Numbered from the stretch's first letter, positions 41,317 through 50,164 are shown. The stretch: 63,061 bases of DNA from a gamma proteobacterium SCGC AB-629-P17 (GCA_000372785.1 KB889813.1:1-63061); one strand, 5' to 3'. Notes: generated by a model not told the origin, from the sequence alone. Numbers and translations are program-made.

Positions 41317-43695
41317 CTAAGGTAAGGGGCCATCTTTTAAAAACCCTCTAATTGCATTCTCTGTAATGCGGGAAACATTATTATTGTAGTTATTATGAGA
41401 AAGACTGCCACACCAAGACAATGAGCCAGGTGCAAACACTCCGCCATCATTAGGAGTCTTATAAAATATCATGTCAGCTCGCACCATAGGGTTTTCAGTA
41501 CCTCCTCCATGGTAGCCACGAACAGAAAAGTGGATTTCTTCATTCACTTGAAGCATCAAATTAGTATGTCCCACAGAATGCGCCAATAAATAGGAATCAT
41601 GCGGGGTTCCAAATTCAACATCATATCGATCTAACTCTAAACCGGCTGCTCCTCCACCAACAAGTCCAAAATCACCAATCTTTTCACCATTTCCTACTCC
41701 CTCCATTAGCCAAGAAGTTTCTGGTCTTTCACTGTCTTTATCTCTAACATAGTAGGATGAAACGTCAAAGCCATATGCAGTAAATGTTAGTCCACATAAC
41801 TTACTTGGAATTCTTCCACGAGCTCTCCACATACCTCCATATTTACCATCAAAAGCATTATTATATTCTCCAGGATTCGCAGTCCAAGCCCTTGTTCCTG
41901 CTTCACCTTTTCGAACCTCAATAATGTTTGAATTATCCGGGTGGTATTCACTACACCAGTAAAAACCATTTGCACCTAAATAAATCCATCGACCGCCATC
42001 TTGTTGATATTTTTCATATGCTGCAAACATTTTCTCTGAAGTGTATTCTGGGTGACTTCCTGTCAATACAGTTTGATATTTATTTAATAAACCTACACCC
42101 TCTCTATTTAAATCCTCATCAGTATGAATATCAAAATCAAAGTTTTTTTCTTCCAGCCAATCTATAAGGTGCAGATCACCGTTGAGCTGCCATAGTGATG
42201 GTGATAGCCAATGACGATATTTAGGACGCATATTTAAAATTGGTCTCAGTCTTGATGAGTAGCAAACACCACTTCCATCTGAATGCAATGAATAAGTTGA
42301 AAGTCCATATTCTCTATGTTCATTCAAATACAAATCAGCTGCAGTCATAACAGGAACTTTTCCAGCTAATAACTCTGCCACAACACAATTCGTACAAAGA
42401 TTATCATTTGAATATGCTAAGTATGAGTTTGTAGGCAGAATAAAGGCCAATTTTGATGTAGTTTTTCCTCTTGGAGGACGAACAACGAAGGGAATATAGT
42501 CTTCTGTTTCTGGAGAGTCTTCACCTCCAATTCTTAGACGTGCAGCATAAATACCACTTTTCAAGCTGTCTGGAATTTTGAATTCAAAGTCAACGTCCCA
42601 TCTTGCATCATCTATATCATCATCATGAAAATGGATTGCACCATATTCTTCAGGTTTATGATGATAAATAATTTCATCACCAGTCCAGTTAAAGCCTGTC
42701 ATACCGCGAACAGGCATATTTATAATTGAACCATTCAATCTAGATGGTGACGTATCAATAATACAAGTCGAAGCAATGTTAGTAGTTATATTTGCATGGA
42801 AGTCCCAAGCACCAACCACATCATTTCGTAATTCAGCTTTACAGCCCTGATAACCACGAGCTAATGATTCAATTTCAGACTTAGACAAAGCTCTTCTAGA
42901 AAGCCTTGGTCGATCTATCTTGCCATTATAGGTATGAACCTGTTCTGGCAATTCAATTGGCTCTAATACCTCTTTAAAATGACCTCCAATAATATGCCTA
43001 CCAGATCTCTCATTTTTTGTACTCGCTGCCATTAAGAAAGGGGCATCATTAATTCCTGGCTTTAAACTATTGATTGATTCAACAACTGCTGTAGTCTCTT
43101 CTGCTGGATTTAATAAACCTTGGCCAAGGCCTCCATTGGTAGAAGTTACAACGGGCTCTTGATATAAAGTTACTTTACCTGTTCTTGAATCGTAACTAAC
43201 CGCAGCAAGATACCAAACTTTACGTAAAAGTTTTTTATCACTCGAAAGTTTCATAACTTGACCACTACCGTCGCCTATTTCTACAGACAAACAGTTATTC
43301 TCATCAATAAATAACCCATAGCCACTTTTTGTTTCTTCAACCCATTTAGTTAAAACACCTTGACGACCTTTTTGAGGTGTACCAAGTCCAATAACTGGTG
43401 TTGTTGGAAAGATATAGCATTGAAGAGTAAAACTTTCTACATTAAGACGCTCATCTTGCGGCACAATTACGTATGAACCGCCATGTATTCTTTGATTTTT
43501 CCCTGGATAGTTTTTATTGCATTCAGCTTGGATCTCTTCTTCTTTATATCCAGGTCCCTCTGGATTGGTGTCACCATGTATTAATCGGACGATTTGTGTT
43601 TCATAAACCTCACTATCTTCAGAGTTAACATAAAATTGTATGTTATCCCCAGGACAAACAGAGTATTTGTCGCTATAACCAGTAATTCTTAACAT
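41317..43695 (-). CDS. N,N-dimethylformamidase-like large subunit
   Basis: A 792-residue protein, near the roughly 760 residues of the Paracoccus DMFase large subunit. The N-terminal region (about 1-110) is beta-rich, a LamG-like lectin fold follows (about 110-290), and the C-terminal catalytic part (about 400-792) begins LAFILPTNSYLAYSND. DMFase uses an iron bound by two tyrosines and one glutamate. Tyr425 (NSYLAY), Tyr463 (HREYG) and Glu550 (SHPEYTS) have matching spacing and are my candidates. The enzyme hydrolyses an amide to an amine and a carboxylate in the cytoplasm; no signal peptide is seen. Two small-subunit paralogues follow. Substrate specificity is inferred only. Confidence 0.82.
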   Translation of the reverse strand: MLRITGYSDKYSVCPGDNIQFYVNSEDSEVYETQIVRLIHGDTNPEGPGYKEEEIQAECNKNYPGKNQRIHGGSYVIVPQDERLNVESFTLQCYIFPTTPVIGLGTPQKGRQGVLTKWVEETKSGYGLFIDENNCLSVEIGDGSGQVMKLSSDKKLLRKVWYLAAVSYDSRTGKVTLYQEPVVTSTNGGLGQGLLNPAEETTAVVESINSLKPGINDAPFLMAASTKNERSGRHIIGGHFKEVLEPIELPEQVHTYNGKIDRPRLSRRALSKSEIESLARGYQGCKAELRNDVVGAWDFHANITTNIASTCIIDTSPSRLNGSIINMPVRGMTGFNWTGDEIIYHHKPEEYGAIHFHDDDIDDARWDVDFEFKIPDSLKSGIYAARLRIGGEDSPETEDYIPFVVRPPRGKTTSKLAFILPTNSYLAYSNDNLCTNCVVAELLAGKVPVMTAADLYLNEHREYGLSTYSLHSDGSGVCYSSRLRPILNMRPKYRHWLSPSLWQLNGDLHLIDWLEEKNFDFDIHTDEDLNREGVGLLNKYQTVLTGSHPEYTSEKMFAAYEKYQQDGGRWIYLGANGFYWCSEYHPDNSNIIEVRKGEAGTRAWTANPGEYNNAFDGKYGGMWRARGRIPSKLCGLTFTAYGFDVSSYYVRDKDSERPETSWLMEGVGNGEKIGDFGLVGGGAAGLELDRYDVEFGTPHDSYLLAHSVGHTNLMLQVNEEIHFSVRGYHGGGTENPMVRADMIFYKTPNDGGVFAPGSLSWCGSLSHNNYNNNVSRITENAIRGFLKDGPLP

Positions 43696-43734
43696 AATAT
43701 TTCCTTAATTTTTATTAATTAAAAGTTAAATTGA

Positions 43735-45732
43735 TTAGGACTCTTCGCCCTCTATATCTTCATCCTTTTTGTCGCCTTTTCTATAATCACCAAGTAGGTT
43801 TTTAATATTGCCAATCTCATTTGGAGACATGCCAATTTCATCAAGAAGATGATCAATAAATGGAACTTGTGCTCTGTAGCGCATAGCTGCATTTACTACA
43901 TTTTCAGGCAGACCCCCTCCTCCATTAGGATTAGGTCCTACAAAATCAGGATTAGCACTATTTGAATTAAATCCTGGCATACCATTTAATTCGTAAATTT
44001 TTATGTCATCAATATTTTCCATTGGCTTGACTGCCTCCCGAATAATTGAATCAAGATTTCTCGCTAACTCCATTCTAAGATCACTTTGCCTACTTTCATC
44101 ACTACGAGCGTTTTCTGCTTCATTAAGCATCAACTTACCAGCGGCATCAATCTCATAGCGTAGTTTGTTAGCCAGAGAGGTATGTTTTTCGGCTTGTTCT
44201 TTCTCTTGGGCGGCTTCTTTTTCAGCCCTAGCAAGGGTAGTAATTTGAATCGCCTCACTTTCCCCTTCCTTTTCTGCATGTATTAATTGCAACTTCTTAT
44301 TACGTTCTGCAATCTCGACTTCTTGTGCTGAAAGAACTTGCTCTTCAGCAACAACTACTTCGGCTCTTGCTTGTTCTTTACTTTCAATTGCATTTAATAC
44401 TTCTACAGTTTTAGCTATAACTTCAAGTTCACGATTCTTCTCTTCTATTTCAAGATTTTTTCTCTTTTGAATTTCTGAAGTTTGAGCTTGCTGGTCGTTT
44501 TCTATTCGCGTTATTTCTATGATTCGTTGCTGTTCTATCTCTAATTTTTTCACCTCTTCTTGGGCCTTTATTTGGGCCTGTTCAGCTTCTACATAACGAT
44601 CTGACTCTACCTTAAGAACCTCAGCCTTTTGTTTGGCTCTTTGAGATGATATCTCTTCTTCCTGCTTGAGCCTTGCAAACTCATTTTCCTTTTTAATTTC
44701 CAAGGATCTAATTTCAGCCTCAAGATTCTTTTCTTTAATATCGATCTCCGTTTGCCTTTCAATTTCATTTCGAAGTTTTTTACGCTCCTCAATCTGGAGA
44801 GTTAACTCATGTTCACGCAATGAGCGTTCAACCTCAATAGTATCTTGTTGTTGGATGCGAGCCTTCTCAACATCTTCTGCAGATTGAATTCTTGCTTCTT
44901 CAGCTAAACGCTCCTGTCTTGCAGTCTCAACAGCCATTTCGGTAGTTTCTTTATCTCGCTGCTTAGCAATTTCACGTTCTTGTAACAATCTGGAAAATTC
45001 CCTTTCCTGATCAATTTCAAGTGATCTTTGTTCTGCTTCTAAATTCTTAGATCTAATTCTTATAGCAGTGTCTTGCTCAATATCATTACGTTTTTTCTTT
45101 CCAGCCTCAATCTGTTCTGTTAACTGTGTAAGACCTTCGGCATCAAAAGCATTCGATGGATCAAATACTTCTAGGCCGGCTTGATCCACACTGGTCAAAG
45201 AAACGGCTTCAAGTTCAAGTCCTGTTGAACCTAAAGATTCAGCAACAATTCCCTTAACTGCTTTGATATATTCACCACGTTTTTCTTGAATTTCTTCCAT
45301 AGACATCTGAGCAGCAACAATACCCAAAGCATCTACAAAACGACCCTGCACTAGATCTCTCAATCTTTCTGGCTCCATCGTTCTTTTACCTAGTGTCCCA
45401 GCTGCAATTGATACAGCCTCTTTTGATGGTGTAACACGGACATAAAATTCTGCGACTATTTCAACACGCATACGATTTTTTGTAATAAAAGATTTATCAC
45501 CACCTCGTCTAACCTCTATGCGTAAAGTTCTCATCCCAACAGCGGTTATATTGTGAATGATTGGCAATACAAAGGCACCGCCACTGATTACAACCTTTTC
45601 ACCACGAAGTCCAGTTCTTACAAAAGAAACTTCTTTAGATGATCTTCGATACAACCAATGCAGCAAATAAACAAAAATAGCTATTGCTAATGCTGTCAAA
45701 ATAATAGTTGCAATGATATCTGCGCCAGTCAT
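43735..45732 (-). CDS. Flotillin-like SPFH membrane scaffold protein (YqiK type)
   Basis: A 665-residue protein. One N-terminal transmembrane helix (about residues 5-27) is followed by an SPFH/band-7 domain (about 35-200, including VRTGLRGEKVVISGGAFVLP). A long coiled coil of Glu, Lys, Arg and Gln repeats spans about 205-540, and a short C-terminal domain ends EIGNIKNLLGDYRKG. Flotillins organise membrane microdomains and gather other membrane proteins. No NfeD partner is present. It lies between the rhodopsin gene (30 bp upstream) and the DMFase-like gene (39 bp downstream) on one strand, so it may scaffold one or both. Confidence 0.88.
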   Translation of the reverse strand: MTGADIIATIILTALAIAIFVYLLHWLYRRSSKEVSFVRTGLRGEKVVISGGAFVLPIIHNITAVGMRTLRIEVRRGGDKSFITKNRMRVEIVAEFYVRVTPSKEAVSIAAGTLGKRTMEPERLRDLVQGRFVDALGIVAAQMSMEEIQEKRGEYIKAVKGIVAESLGSTGLELEAVSLTSVDQAGLEVFDPSNAFDAEGLTQLTEQIEAGKKKRNDIEQDTAIRIRSKNLEAEQRSLEIDQEREFSRLLQEREIAKQRDKETTEMAVETARQERLAEEARIQSAEDVEKARIQQQDTIEVERSLREHELTLQIEERKKLRNEIERQTEIDIKEKNLEAEIRSLEIKKENEFARLKQEEEISSQRAKQKAEVLKVESDRYVEAEQAQIKAQEEVKKLEIEQQRIIEITRIENDQQAQTSEIQKRKNLEIEEKNRELEVIAKTVEVLNAIESKEQARAEVVVAEEQVLSAQEVEIAERNKKLQLIHAEKEGESEAIQITTLARAEKEAAQEKEQAEKHTSLANKLRYEIDAAGKLMLNEAENARSDESRQSDLRMELARNLDSIIREAVKPMENIDDIKIYELNGMPGFNSNSANPDFVGPNPNGGGGLPENVVNAAMRYRAQVPFIDHLLDEIGMSPNEIGNIKNLLGDYRKGDKKDEDIEGEES

Positions 45733-45762
45733 AATTTTCTCTCCTTAAATAAATTTATATAT

Positions 45763-46476
45763 CTATTTTTTATTGTTTTCTATTCTTGCTTGGGTGTCAT
45801 TCATAGCTGCCCTATATACAACGAACCCAAAAATTATTTTGTTTAAAAAGTCGGTTAGGTTGTAAATAATATTAAGACTATTTACATCCACTCCACCACC
45901 AAGGTTATTAATAAAATACCCAAGTGGATAAATCGCCCAACCAATAGTAAGAATCAATCTCAATCCATTAAATGCTAGATGTGATGCCTCATTGCCACTA
46001 TCTATGTTGGCGCGGCTTGCTTCACCCATATAAAGTTCACCAAGAATATAAAGCCAACCAACAACACCAATAATAAAACCTAATGTTGCACTCATATAGC
46101 CTGCAGCCCCTAAAAATTCACCTATCACCATTACCAGGGTTCCGATTAGTAATCGCCAAAATAGTGCCGATGAGACTTTTGTAACTGCAGTCAAGATGAC
46201 ATAAAAAAGTACAACTTGCATAGTATGCGTAAGTATCCAATCTAAATATCGAAGGATAATTGGGGCTGTCCCCGTATCAACCCACATTGTTTTAACATAG
46301 TGGTAGAAAACAGCTGATACCAGCATCGTAACACCTAACAGTGTCATTGTCGTGTGCCATCTATCATCAACCTTATTTCTTTCAAGTAGAAAGAAGATCG
46401 TAGCACCTATCATTGCCATGGATAAAAGCCAAAATGTGCCACCTACAATGTCAGTTGGTAATAATGTAGTGTTCAT
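45763..46476 (-). CDS. Proteorhodopsin-family retinal protein without donor carboxylate
   Basis: A 237-residue, seven-helix microbial rhodopsin. Helix 7 has the retinal lysine K213 in NLTDFLNKIIFG. Helix 3 reads RYLDWILTHTMQVVLFY: D79 is the Schiff-base counterion, T83 is conserved, and Q87 is at the blue-tuning position. L90 replaces the proton-donor Glu of proteorhodopsin, and H84-T85 replace the usual Val-Pro. H59 matches the His that pairs with the counterion. Helix 6 WAIYPLGYF is intact. It is a retinal protein, but efficient pumping is doubtful; a sensory or slow role is possible. No retinal synthesis gene is near. Confidence 0.92.
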   Translation of the reverse strand: MNTTLLPTDIVGGTFWLLSMAMIGATIFFLLERNKVDDRWHTTMTLLGVTMLVSAVFYHYVKTMWVDTGTAPIILRYLDWILTHTMQVVLFYVILTAVTKVSSALFWRLLIGTLVMVIGEFLGAAGYMSATLGFIIGVVGWLYILGELYMGEASRANIDSGNEASHLAFNGLRLILTIGWAIYPLGYFINNLGGGVDVNSLNIIYNLTDFLNKIIFGFVVYRAAMNDTQARIENNKK

Positions 46477-46691
46477 AGAAATCCCTGGTTATAAATTCTG
46501 TATTAATTAATTAATTAATTATTTATTCGCTAATTCAAAAAACTTTGCCAATAATTAGCTCTATTAAATAGTCACTATTAAAGGCGTTTATAAAGTTTGG
46601 ACAACCGAAAAAAGGTTTTAGTAAATAATTGATCTAATTACTAACAATCATTTAATTTCAGTTATCCAAACTCAATTAAAACAACTCTTAA
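46477..46691. promoter_or_regulatory. Gap upstream of rhodopsin with hairpin and TAAT tract
   Basis: The region between the binding-protein gene and the rhodopsin gene, read on the minus strand, has a 12-bp inverted repeat with one mismatch (46594-46605 AGTTTGGACAAC and 46661-46672 GTTATCCAAACT, 55-base loop). Next comes a tandem TTAA/TAAT run (46501-46523), then a ribosome site AGGGA before the rhodopsin ATG. The hairpin may separate the expression level of the binding protein from the downstream genes. Confidence 0.55.
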
Positions 46692-47867
46692 TTAATGATC
46701 CTCTGGATCATATTCCTCTGGATCAGCAGGTCTTAAGAAGAAATTATCAACGTATTCCTTACCACCCCAAACTTCAACACCTGGGTTGTACCACAAGGTA
46801 GAGTTACGATCACAATCAGTTCCCATCATTGCTTCAACATCTGCATATTCAATTGTTAATGGCGGTACTAAGATTGATTGAATCTTAGGTCCTTGACCCT
46901 GCAAAGTACGCATCATGATGTTCCAACCAAGCTCAATATCATCACCTGGAGGCCATGTCTGAATAGCTCCACTAATATAATCAGGGTTATTACGCCAGTA
47001 ACATAGAGCACCAATTTCACCACCAATTGACATTGGAGGAATGTCTCGCCCTGACTGCAAAACTGCCGCTAAAACACCAGTTTCACCAGAAGACTGAACC
47101 GCAATTCCATCAAGCTGTCCAGGGTGAGTAGCTAACCACTTCTGAGTCTCAGCTTGACCAACTTGTGATGTCCACATATGTGCAATCTGACCAGTAACTT
47201 TAATATCAGGATATTGAGATAATCCATCTAAAACACCAGCATTTTGTGAATCTGATGCCGAAAATCCAGGAATACCTTCAATTACAAGTACATTACCTTT
47301 TCCATCAATCTCTTCAGCCATCCAAGTTCCAACATCATATCCAGCCTGATGGTAGTTCACTGATGAATTTATTGAAAGTGGTGAAGTTGTATATCCAGTA
47401 AATGAAAATACTGGAACACCTCTATCAAAGGCGTACTTAATTGCTTGATTCAAAGCAGTTGGGTTTGAGCAACAAATAATTATTGCATCAACACCTTGAT
47501 CAACAAGTTGTCTGATCTGCTGAATCTGTAATGCATCCTTAAGGTTTGACTGTGTAACAATGATGTCATTAAGTAAACCGAGTTCTTGCCATTTGGGTTT
47601 GATTTCATCCATCAATCGAGCCATTGCACCTTTACGCCAGGTATTTCCAGCATAAGTACTAGCATAACCTACAGTCCATGGAGGCGAACGTTCACTTTTC
47701 CAATCTCTAAACGCACTATCATCAAGTGGCTGAATTGGATCCATCAAATCCATGTTATAAACCCTATCCCGAATATCCTGAGGAATTTCATCAAGTCCTG
47801 CAATGGCCATCGACGTAAATCCGAATGACAAAATACAAGTCATGATCAGTTTTAATAGTTTTTTCAT
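46692..47867 (-). CDS. Ribose-type ABC periplasmic binding protein
   Basis: A 391-residue protein with a signal peptide (about residues 1-23, SMAIA-G). The family-4 sugar-binding layout shows GYASTYAGNTWRKGAMARLMDE near the N-terminus (in part: GYASTYAGNTWRKG), LVDQGVDAIIICCSNPTALNQ, and GVLDGLSQYPDIKV. The C-terminal segment has a Cys pair (GALCYW and GTDCDR) that could form a disulfide. Such proteins normally feed RbsC-type permeases, and candidates lie at 53871, 57419 and 59648. It heads the rhodopsin-flotillin-DMFase cluster and is preceded by the conserved palindrome. The ligand is unknown. Confidence 0.85.
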   Translation of the reverse strand: MKKLLKLIMTCILSFGFTSMAIAGLDEIPQDIRDRVYNMDLMDPIQPLDDSAFRDWKSERSPPWTVGYASTYAGNTWRKGAMARLMDEIKPKWQELGLLNDIIVTQSNLKDALQIQQIRQLVDQGVDAIIICCSNPTALNQAIKYAFDRGVPVFSFTGYTTSPLSINSSVNYHQAGYDVGTWMAEEIDGKGNVLVIEGIPGFSASDSQNAGVLDGLSQYPDIKVTGQIAHMWTSQVGQAETQKWLATHPGQLDGIAVQSSGETGVLAAVLQSGRDIPPMSIGGEIGALCYWRNNPDYISGAIQTWPPGDDIELGWNIMMRTLQGQGPKIQSILVPPLTIEYADVEAMMGTDCDRNSTLWYNPGVEVWGGKEYVDNFFLRPADPEEYDPEDH

Positions 47868-48153
47868 TTTAATGTGTCTCCTATTTATTGATAGTCAAGC
47901 GTTATTGCTTGTTCTATTTACCTTAGAAAATGACTTGTTTTATTACGATTCCGCACATTTTAAACATAATTACATAGCCTAAAGTATGCCTAAGTATATC
48001 ACAATACATACATTAGTCAACTAAAGTATGTATTTATTTTATAATAATATTATAAGTATGTATTTATTGTAAAGTATGCAGCCCTATTACTATATTTGCT
48101 TAAAAAATACTGTACAATCAAGTGTTATCTTTAACAAAAATTCAACTATTTGA
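47868..48153. promoter_or_regulatory. Divergent control region with repeated AAGTATG sites
   Basis: A 286-bp AT-rich gap between the binding-protein gene and the response regulator gene. At least five AGTATG(T/C) half-sites occur between 47983 and 48079: about 47983, 47993, 48024, 48055 and 48073. One pair makes a long palindrome (48003-48034). The clustering is what a multi-site response-regulator promoter would look like. Confidence 0.6.
48003..48034. promoter_or_regulatory. Palindromic operator, copy 1
   Basis: A 15-base left arm AATACATACATTAGT and right arm ACTAAAGTATGTATT are separated by CA, with 14 of 15 positions complementary. The core TACATAC...GTATGTA recurs at 55022-55046. Likely the binding site of the LuxR-type regulator encoded next to it. 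Confidence 0.65.
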
Positions 48154-48846
48154 GTGATAAAAGTTATGGAAAACAAAAAGGATAGTAGACCTATAAAATA
48201 TAAAATTGTTATAGCAGATGACCACGCCTTGGTTAGAGGTGGTTTAGAATTAGTCGTTAAAATGGCTGTACCAAATGCCGAAATATTTCAAGCAAATAGT
48301 TTTGATGAGACGATAAATGTTCTTAATTCTAATTTCTCAATTGATTTAGTTTTACTTGATTTAATGATGCCTGGCATGTGGCATGACAGCATACAAAGTA
48401 TTACTACACAATTTCCTGACGTTCCTATAGTCATTGTTTCTGTAAAAGAGGACTTTGATTCAATTCACAACTCAATTTCTTTAGGTGCTTCTGGTTTTAT
48501 ACCTAAAACTTCTGCACCAGAAGTTACTATAAGCGCTATTCAGCTTGTTTTAGCTGGTGGTGTCTACATACCGCCTCATGTGCTGAAATCCCAAACCAAT
48601 CCTATTCAAGATGATGAAAAGTTAGATGGCTATGATAGTGTTAAACGCTTGTCTAAAAGACAAAAAGAAGTTCTTGGTCATATCAGTCTTGGTAGATCAA
48701 ACCAGGAGATTGCTGATGAATTAGGCTTAACTATTCCAACAATTAAAATGCATGTTTCAGCAATTTTTAAAAAACTTAATGTTAAAAATCGTACTGAAGC
48801 TGTATCCATTTATTCTAATTTAGATAAATTTTCAGATTTACTTTAA
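48154..48846 (+). CDS. LuxR/NarL-type response regulator
   Basis: A 230-residue two-component regulator (226 if the ATG at 48166 is used). The receiver domain starts YKIVIADDHALVRGG, the phospho-acceptor Asp is in LVLLDLMMPGM (residue 69, or 65 from the ATG), and there is the usual K in FIPKTSA. The C-terminal helix-turn-helix is LSKRQKEVLGHISLGRSNQEIADELGLTIPTIKMHV (in part: LSKRQKEVLGHISLGRSNQ). It should be phosphorylated by the hybrid kinase at 51709 and bind the palindromes at 48003 and 55022. The TorT-like gene follows by 28 bp. Confidence 0.9.
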   Translation: MIKVMENKKDSRPIKYKIVIADDHALVRGGLELVVKMAVPNAEIFQANSFDETINVLNSNFSIDLVLLDLMMPGMWHDSIQSITTQFPDVPIVIVSVKEDFDSIHNSISLGASGFIPKTSAPEVTISAIQLVLAGGVYIPPHVLKSQTNPIQDDEKLDGYDSVKRLSKRQKEVLGHISLGRSNQEIADELGLTIPTIKMHVSAIFKKLNVKNRTEAVSIYSNLDKFSDLL

Positions 48847-48874
48847 TAAATTATGTAATTTTCTACTGATTATT

Positions 48875-50137
48875 ATGGCAACTAAACTTTTACGACTACT
48901 GTGTTTCATGTTTAATATTTGTATTTTTATTAACTATAAAAAGTGCCATAAAAATTTAAAAAAAATACTAACTCCATTTTTTTTAGTCACATTCCTTAAT
49001 ATTCCCATCCTTAGCCTGAATATTGCTCATGCAGATGAAGAAAATTACTGGAAGCAAAATGTTAACGTTTTTAACTTATCTTGTACAGACGGTGATGTAG
49101 ATTGCTGGATTGATGAAAGAAATGCACTAGAAAAATTACCACTTGTAGAGTATGCACCTTTGAAAGTCTCTGAAGTTAATAAAAAACATCATATATGTGT
49201 CTCATTTCCACATTTAAAAGACTCTTATTGGGTTGGAGTGGCTTATGGAATTATTTCTGAAGGAAGGCGCCTAGGTCAAAAAATAACTTTATTTGAAGCT
49301 GGAGGATATACAAATCTGGCAACACAATTAAGACAAGTTGACGACTGTTTAACTAATAATGGTGAAGCTTTAATTATTGGACCGATCTCAAGTAACGGCA
49401 ATGCAAAACAAATTGACATGATAAGGGCTAGAGGAATCCCAGTAGTTGTCCTTGTCACTGGAATTAATACAGAGGTTGATGCAAATTCACTTCAAAGCTT
49501 TGTCAACATGGGCTATACCTCTTGTAAATGGGTTTCAGATCAAGAAAAACTTAATGATGGAAAGACCAACATTGTATGGTTTCCAGGACCTCCTGGAGCT
49601 GGCTGGTCCATAGCCTCTCACCAAGGATGTCTTAGCGCTCTAGAGGGAACTAATATTAGGATATTAGAAACTAATTGGGGTGATACTGGAAAAGCTATAC
49701 AGTTGAAATTAGTTGAAGAAACACTACAGAACTTAGCCTCAGGCCCTGAACCAGAATTTAAATATATTGTAGGCACTGGGACTACAATTGAAGCAGCTGT
49801 TGGAGCCCTTAGGGCAAGAAAGCTTGCAAATAAAATCAAACTGGTAGCCACATATTACACACCTGGAATAGATATGTTTATAAAACGCGATCTAATTTCA
49901 ATGGCACCTTCAGACCAAATGATTTCCCAAGCAACAATTGCTGTCGACCAAGCAGTAAGACTTCTTGAAGGAAAAAATATGGCAACCTTAGGAAGACCAG
50001 AATTTAATAATACTGGTCGTGTTACAGAGCATGTTCAACAACAAATATTGATTGTAACTCCTGATATATCAGATCAATTCAACTCATCTACAACACTGGC
50101 ACCAAAAGGCTGGACTCCAATATTTTCAGTAGACTAA
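48875..50137 (+). CDS. TorT-like periplasmic sensor protein
   Basis: A 420-residue periplasmic binding-protein-fold protein. It has a long N-terminal extension before the secretion signal (hydrophobic about residues 28-48, LNIAHA-D), which makes the annotated start doubtful. The segments HHICVSFPHLKDSYWVGVAYG and LFEAGGYTNLATQLRQVDDC strongly resemble TorT (here split as FPHLKDSYWVGVAYG), the TMAO-binding partner of the TorS sensor kinase. It should present a small methylated-amine-like ligand to the kinase at 51709 or deliver it to an importer. Cysteines at TSCKW and HQGC lie in the mature part. Confidence 0.8.
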   Translation: MATKLLRLLCFMFNICIFINYKKCHKNLKKILTPFFLVTFLNIPILSLNIAHADEENYWKQNVNVFNLSCTDGDVDCWIDERNALEKLPLVEYAPLKVSEVNKKHHICVSFPHLKDSYWVGVAYGIISEGRRLGQKITLFEAGGYTNLATQLRQVDDCLTNNGEALIIGPISSNGNAKQIDMIRARGIPVVVLVTGINTEVDANSLQSFVNMGYTSCKWVSDQEKLNDGKTNIVWFPGPPGAGWSIASHQGCLSALEGTNIRILETNWGDTGKAIQLKLVEETLQNLASGPEPEFKYIVGTGTTIEAAVGALRARKLANKIKLVATYYTPGIDMFIKRDLISMAPSDQMISQATIAVDQAVRLLEGKNMATLGRPEFNNTGRVTEHVQQQILIVTPDISDQFNSSTTLAPKGWTPIFSVD

Positions 50138-50164
50138 TGTCAATAATAATATAAAGAAAAAAAC

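Larger units (their letters stand above)
37111..41708. repeat. Right arm of 4.6-kb inverted duplication
   Basis: Exact reverse complement of 1-4598. Its inner edge interrupts the RACo-like gene, and its outer edge runs without a break into the 5' part of the DMFase-like gene. Confidence 0.95.

Noticed and set aside
1-41708. A composite transposon with 4.6-kb terminal inverted repeats
   Set aside because: No transposase, resolvase or target duplication is seen, the arms hold ordinary metabolic genes, and one arm ends inside a gene with a short microhomology.
45763-46476. Chloride- or sodium-pumping rhodopsin
   Set aside because: The motif keeps Asp at the counterion position and has no NTQ or NDQ triad, so neither pump type is supported.
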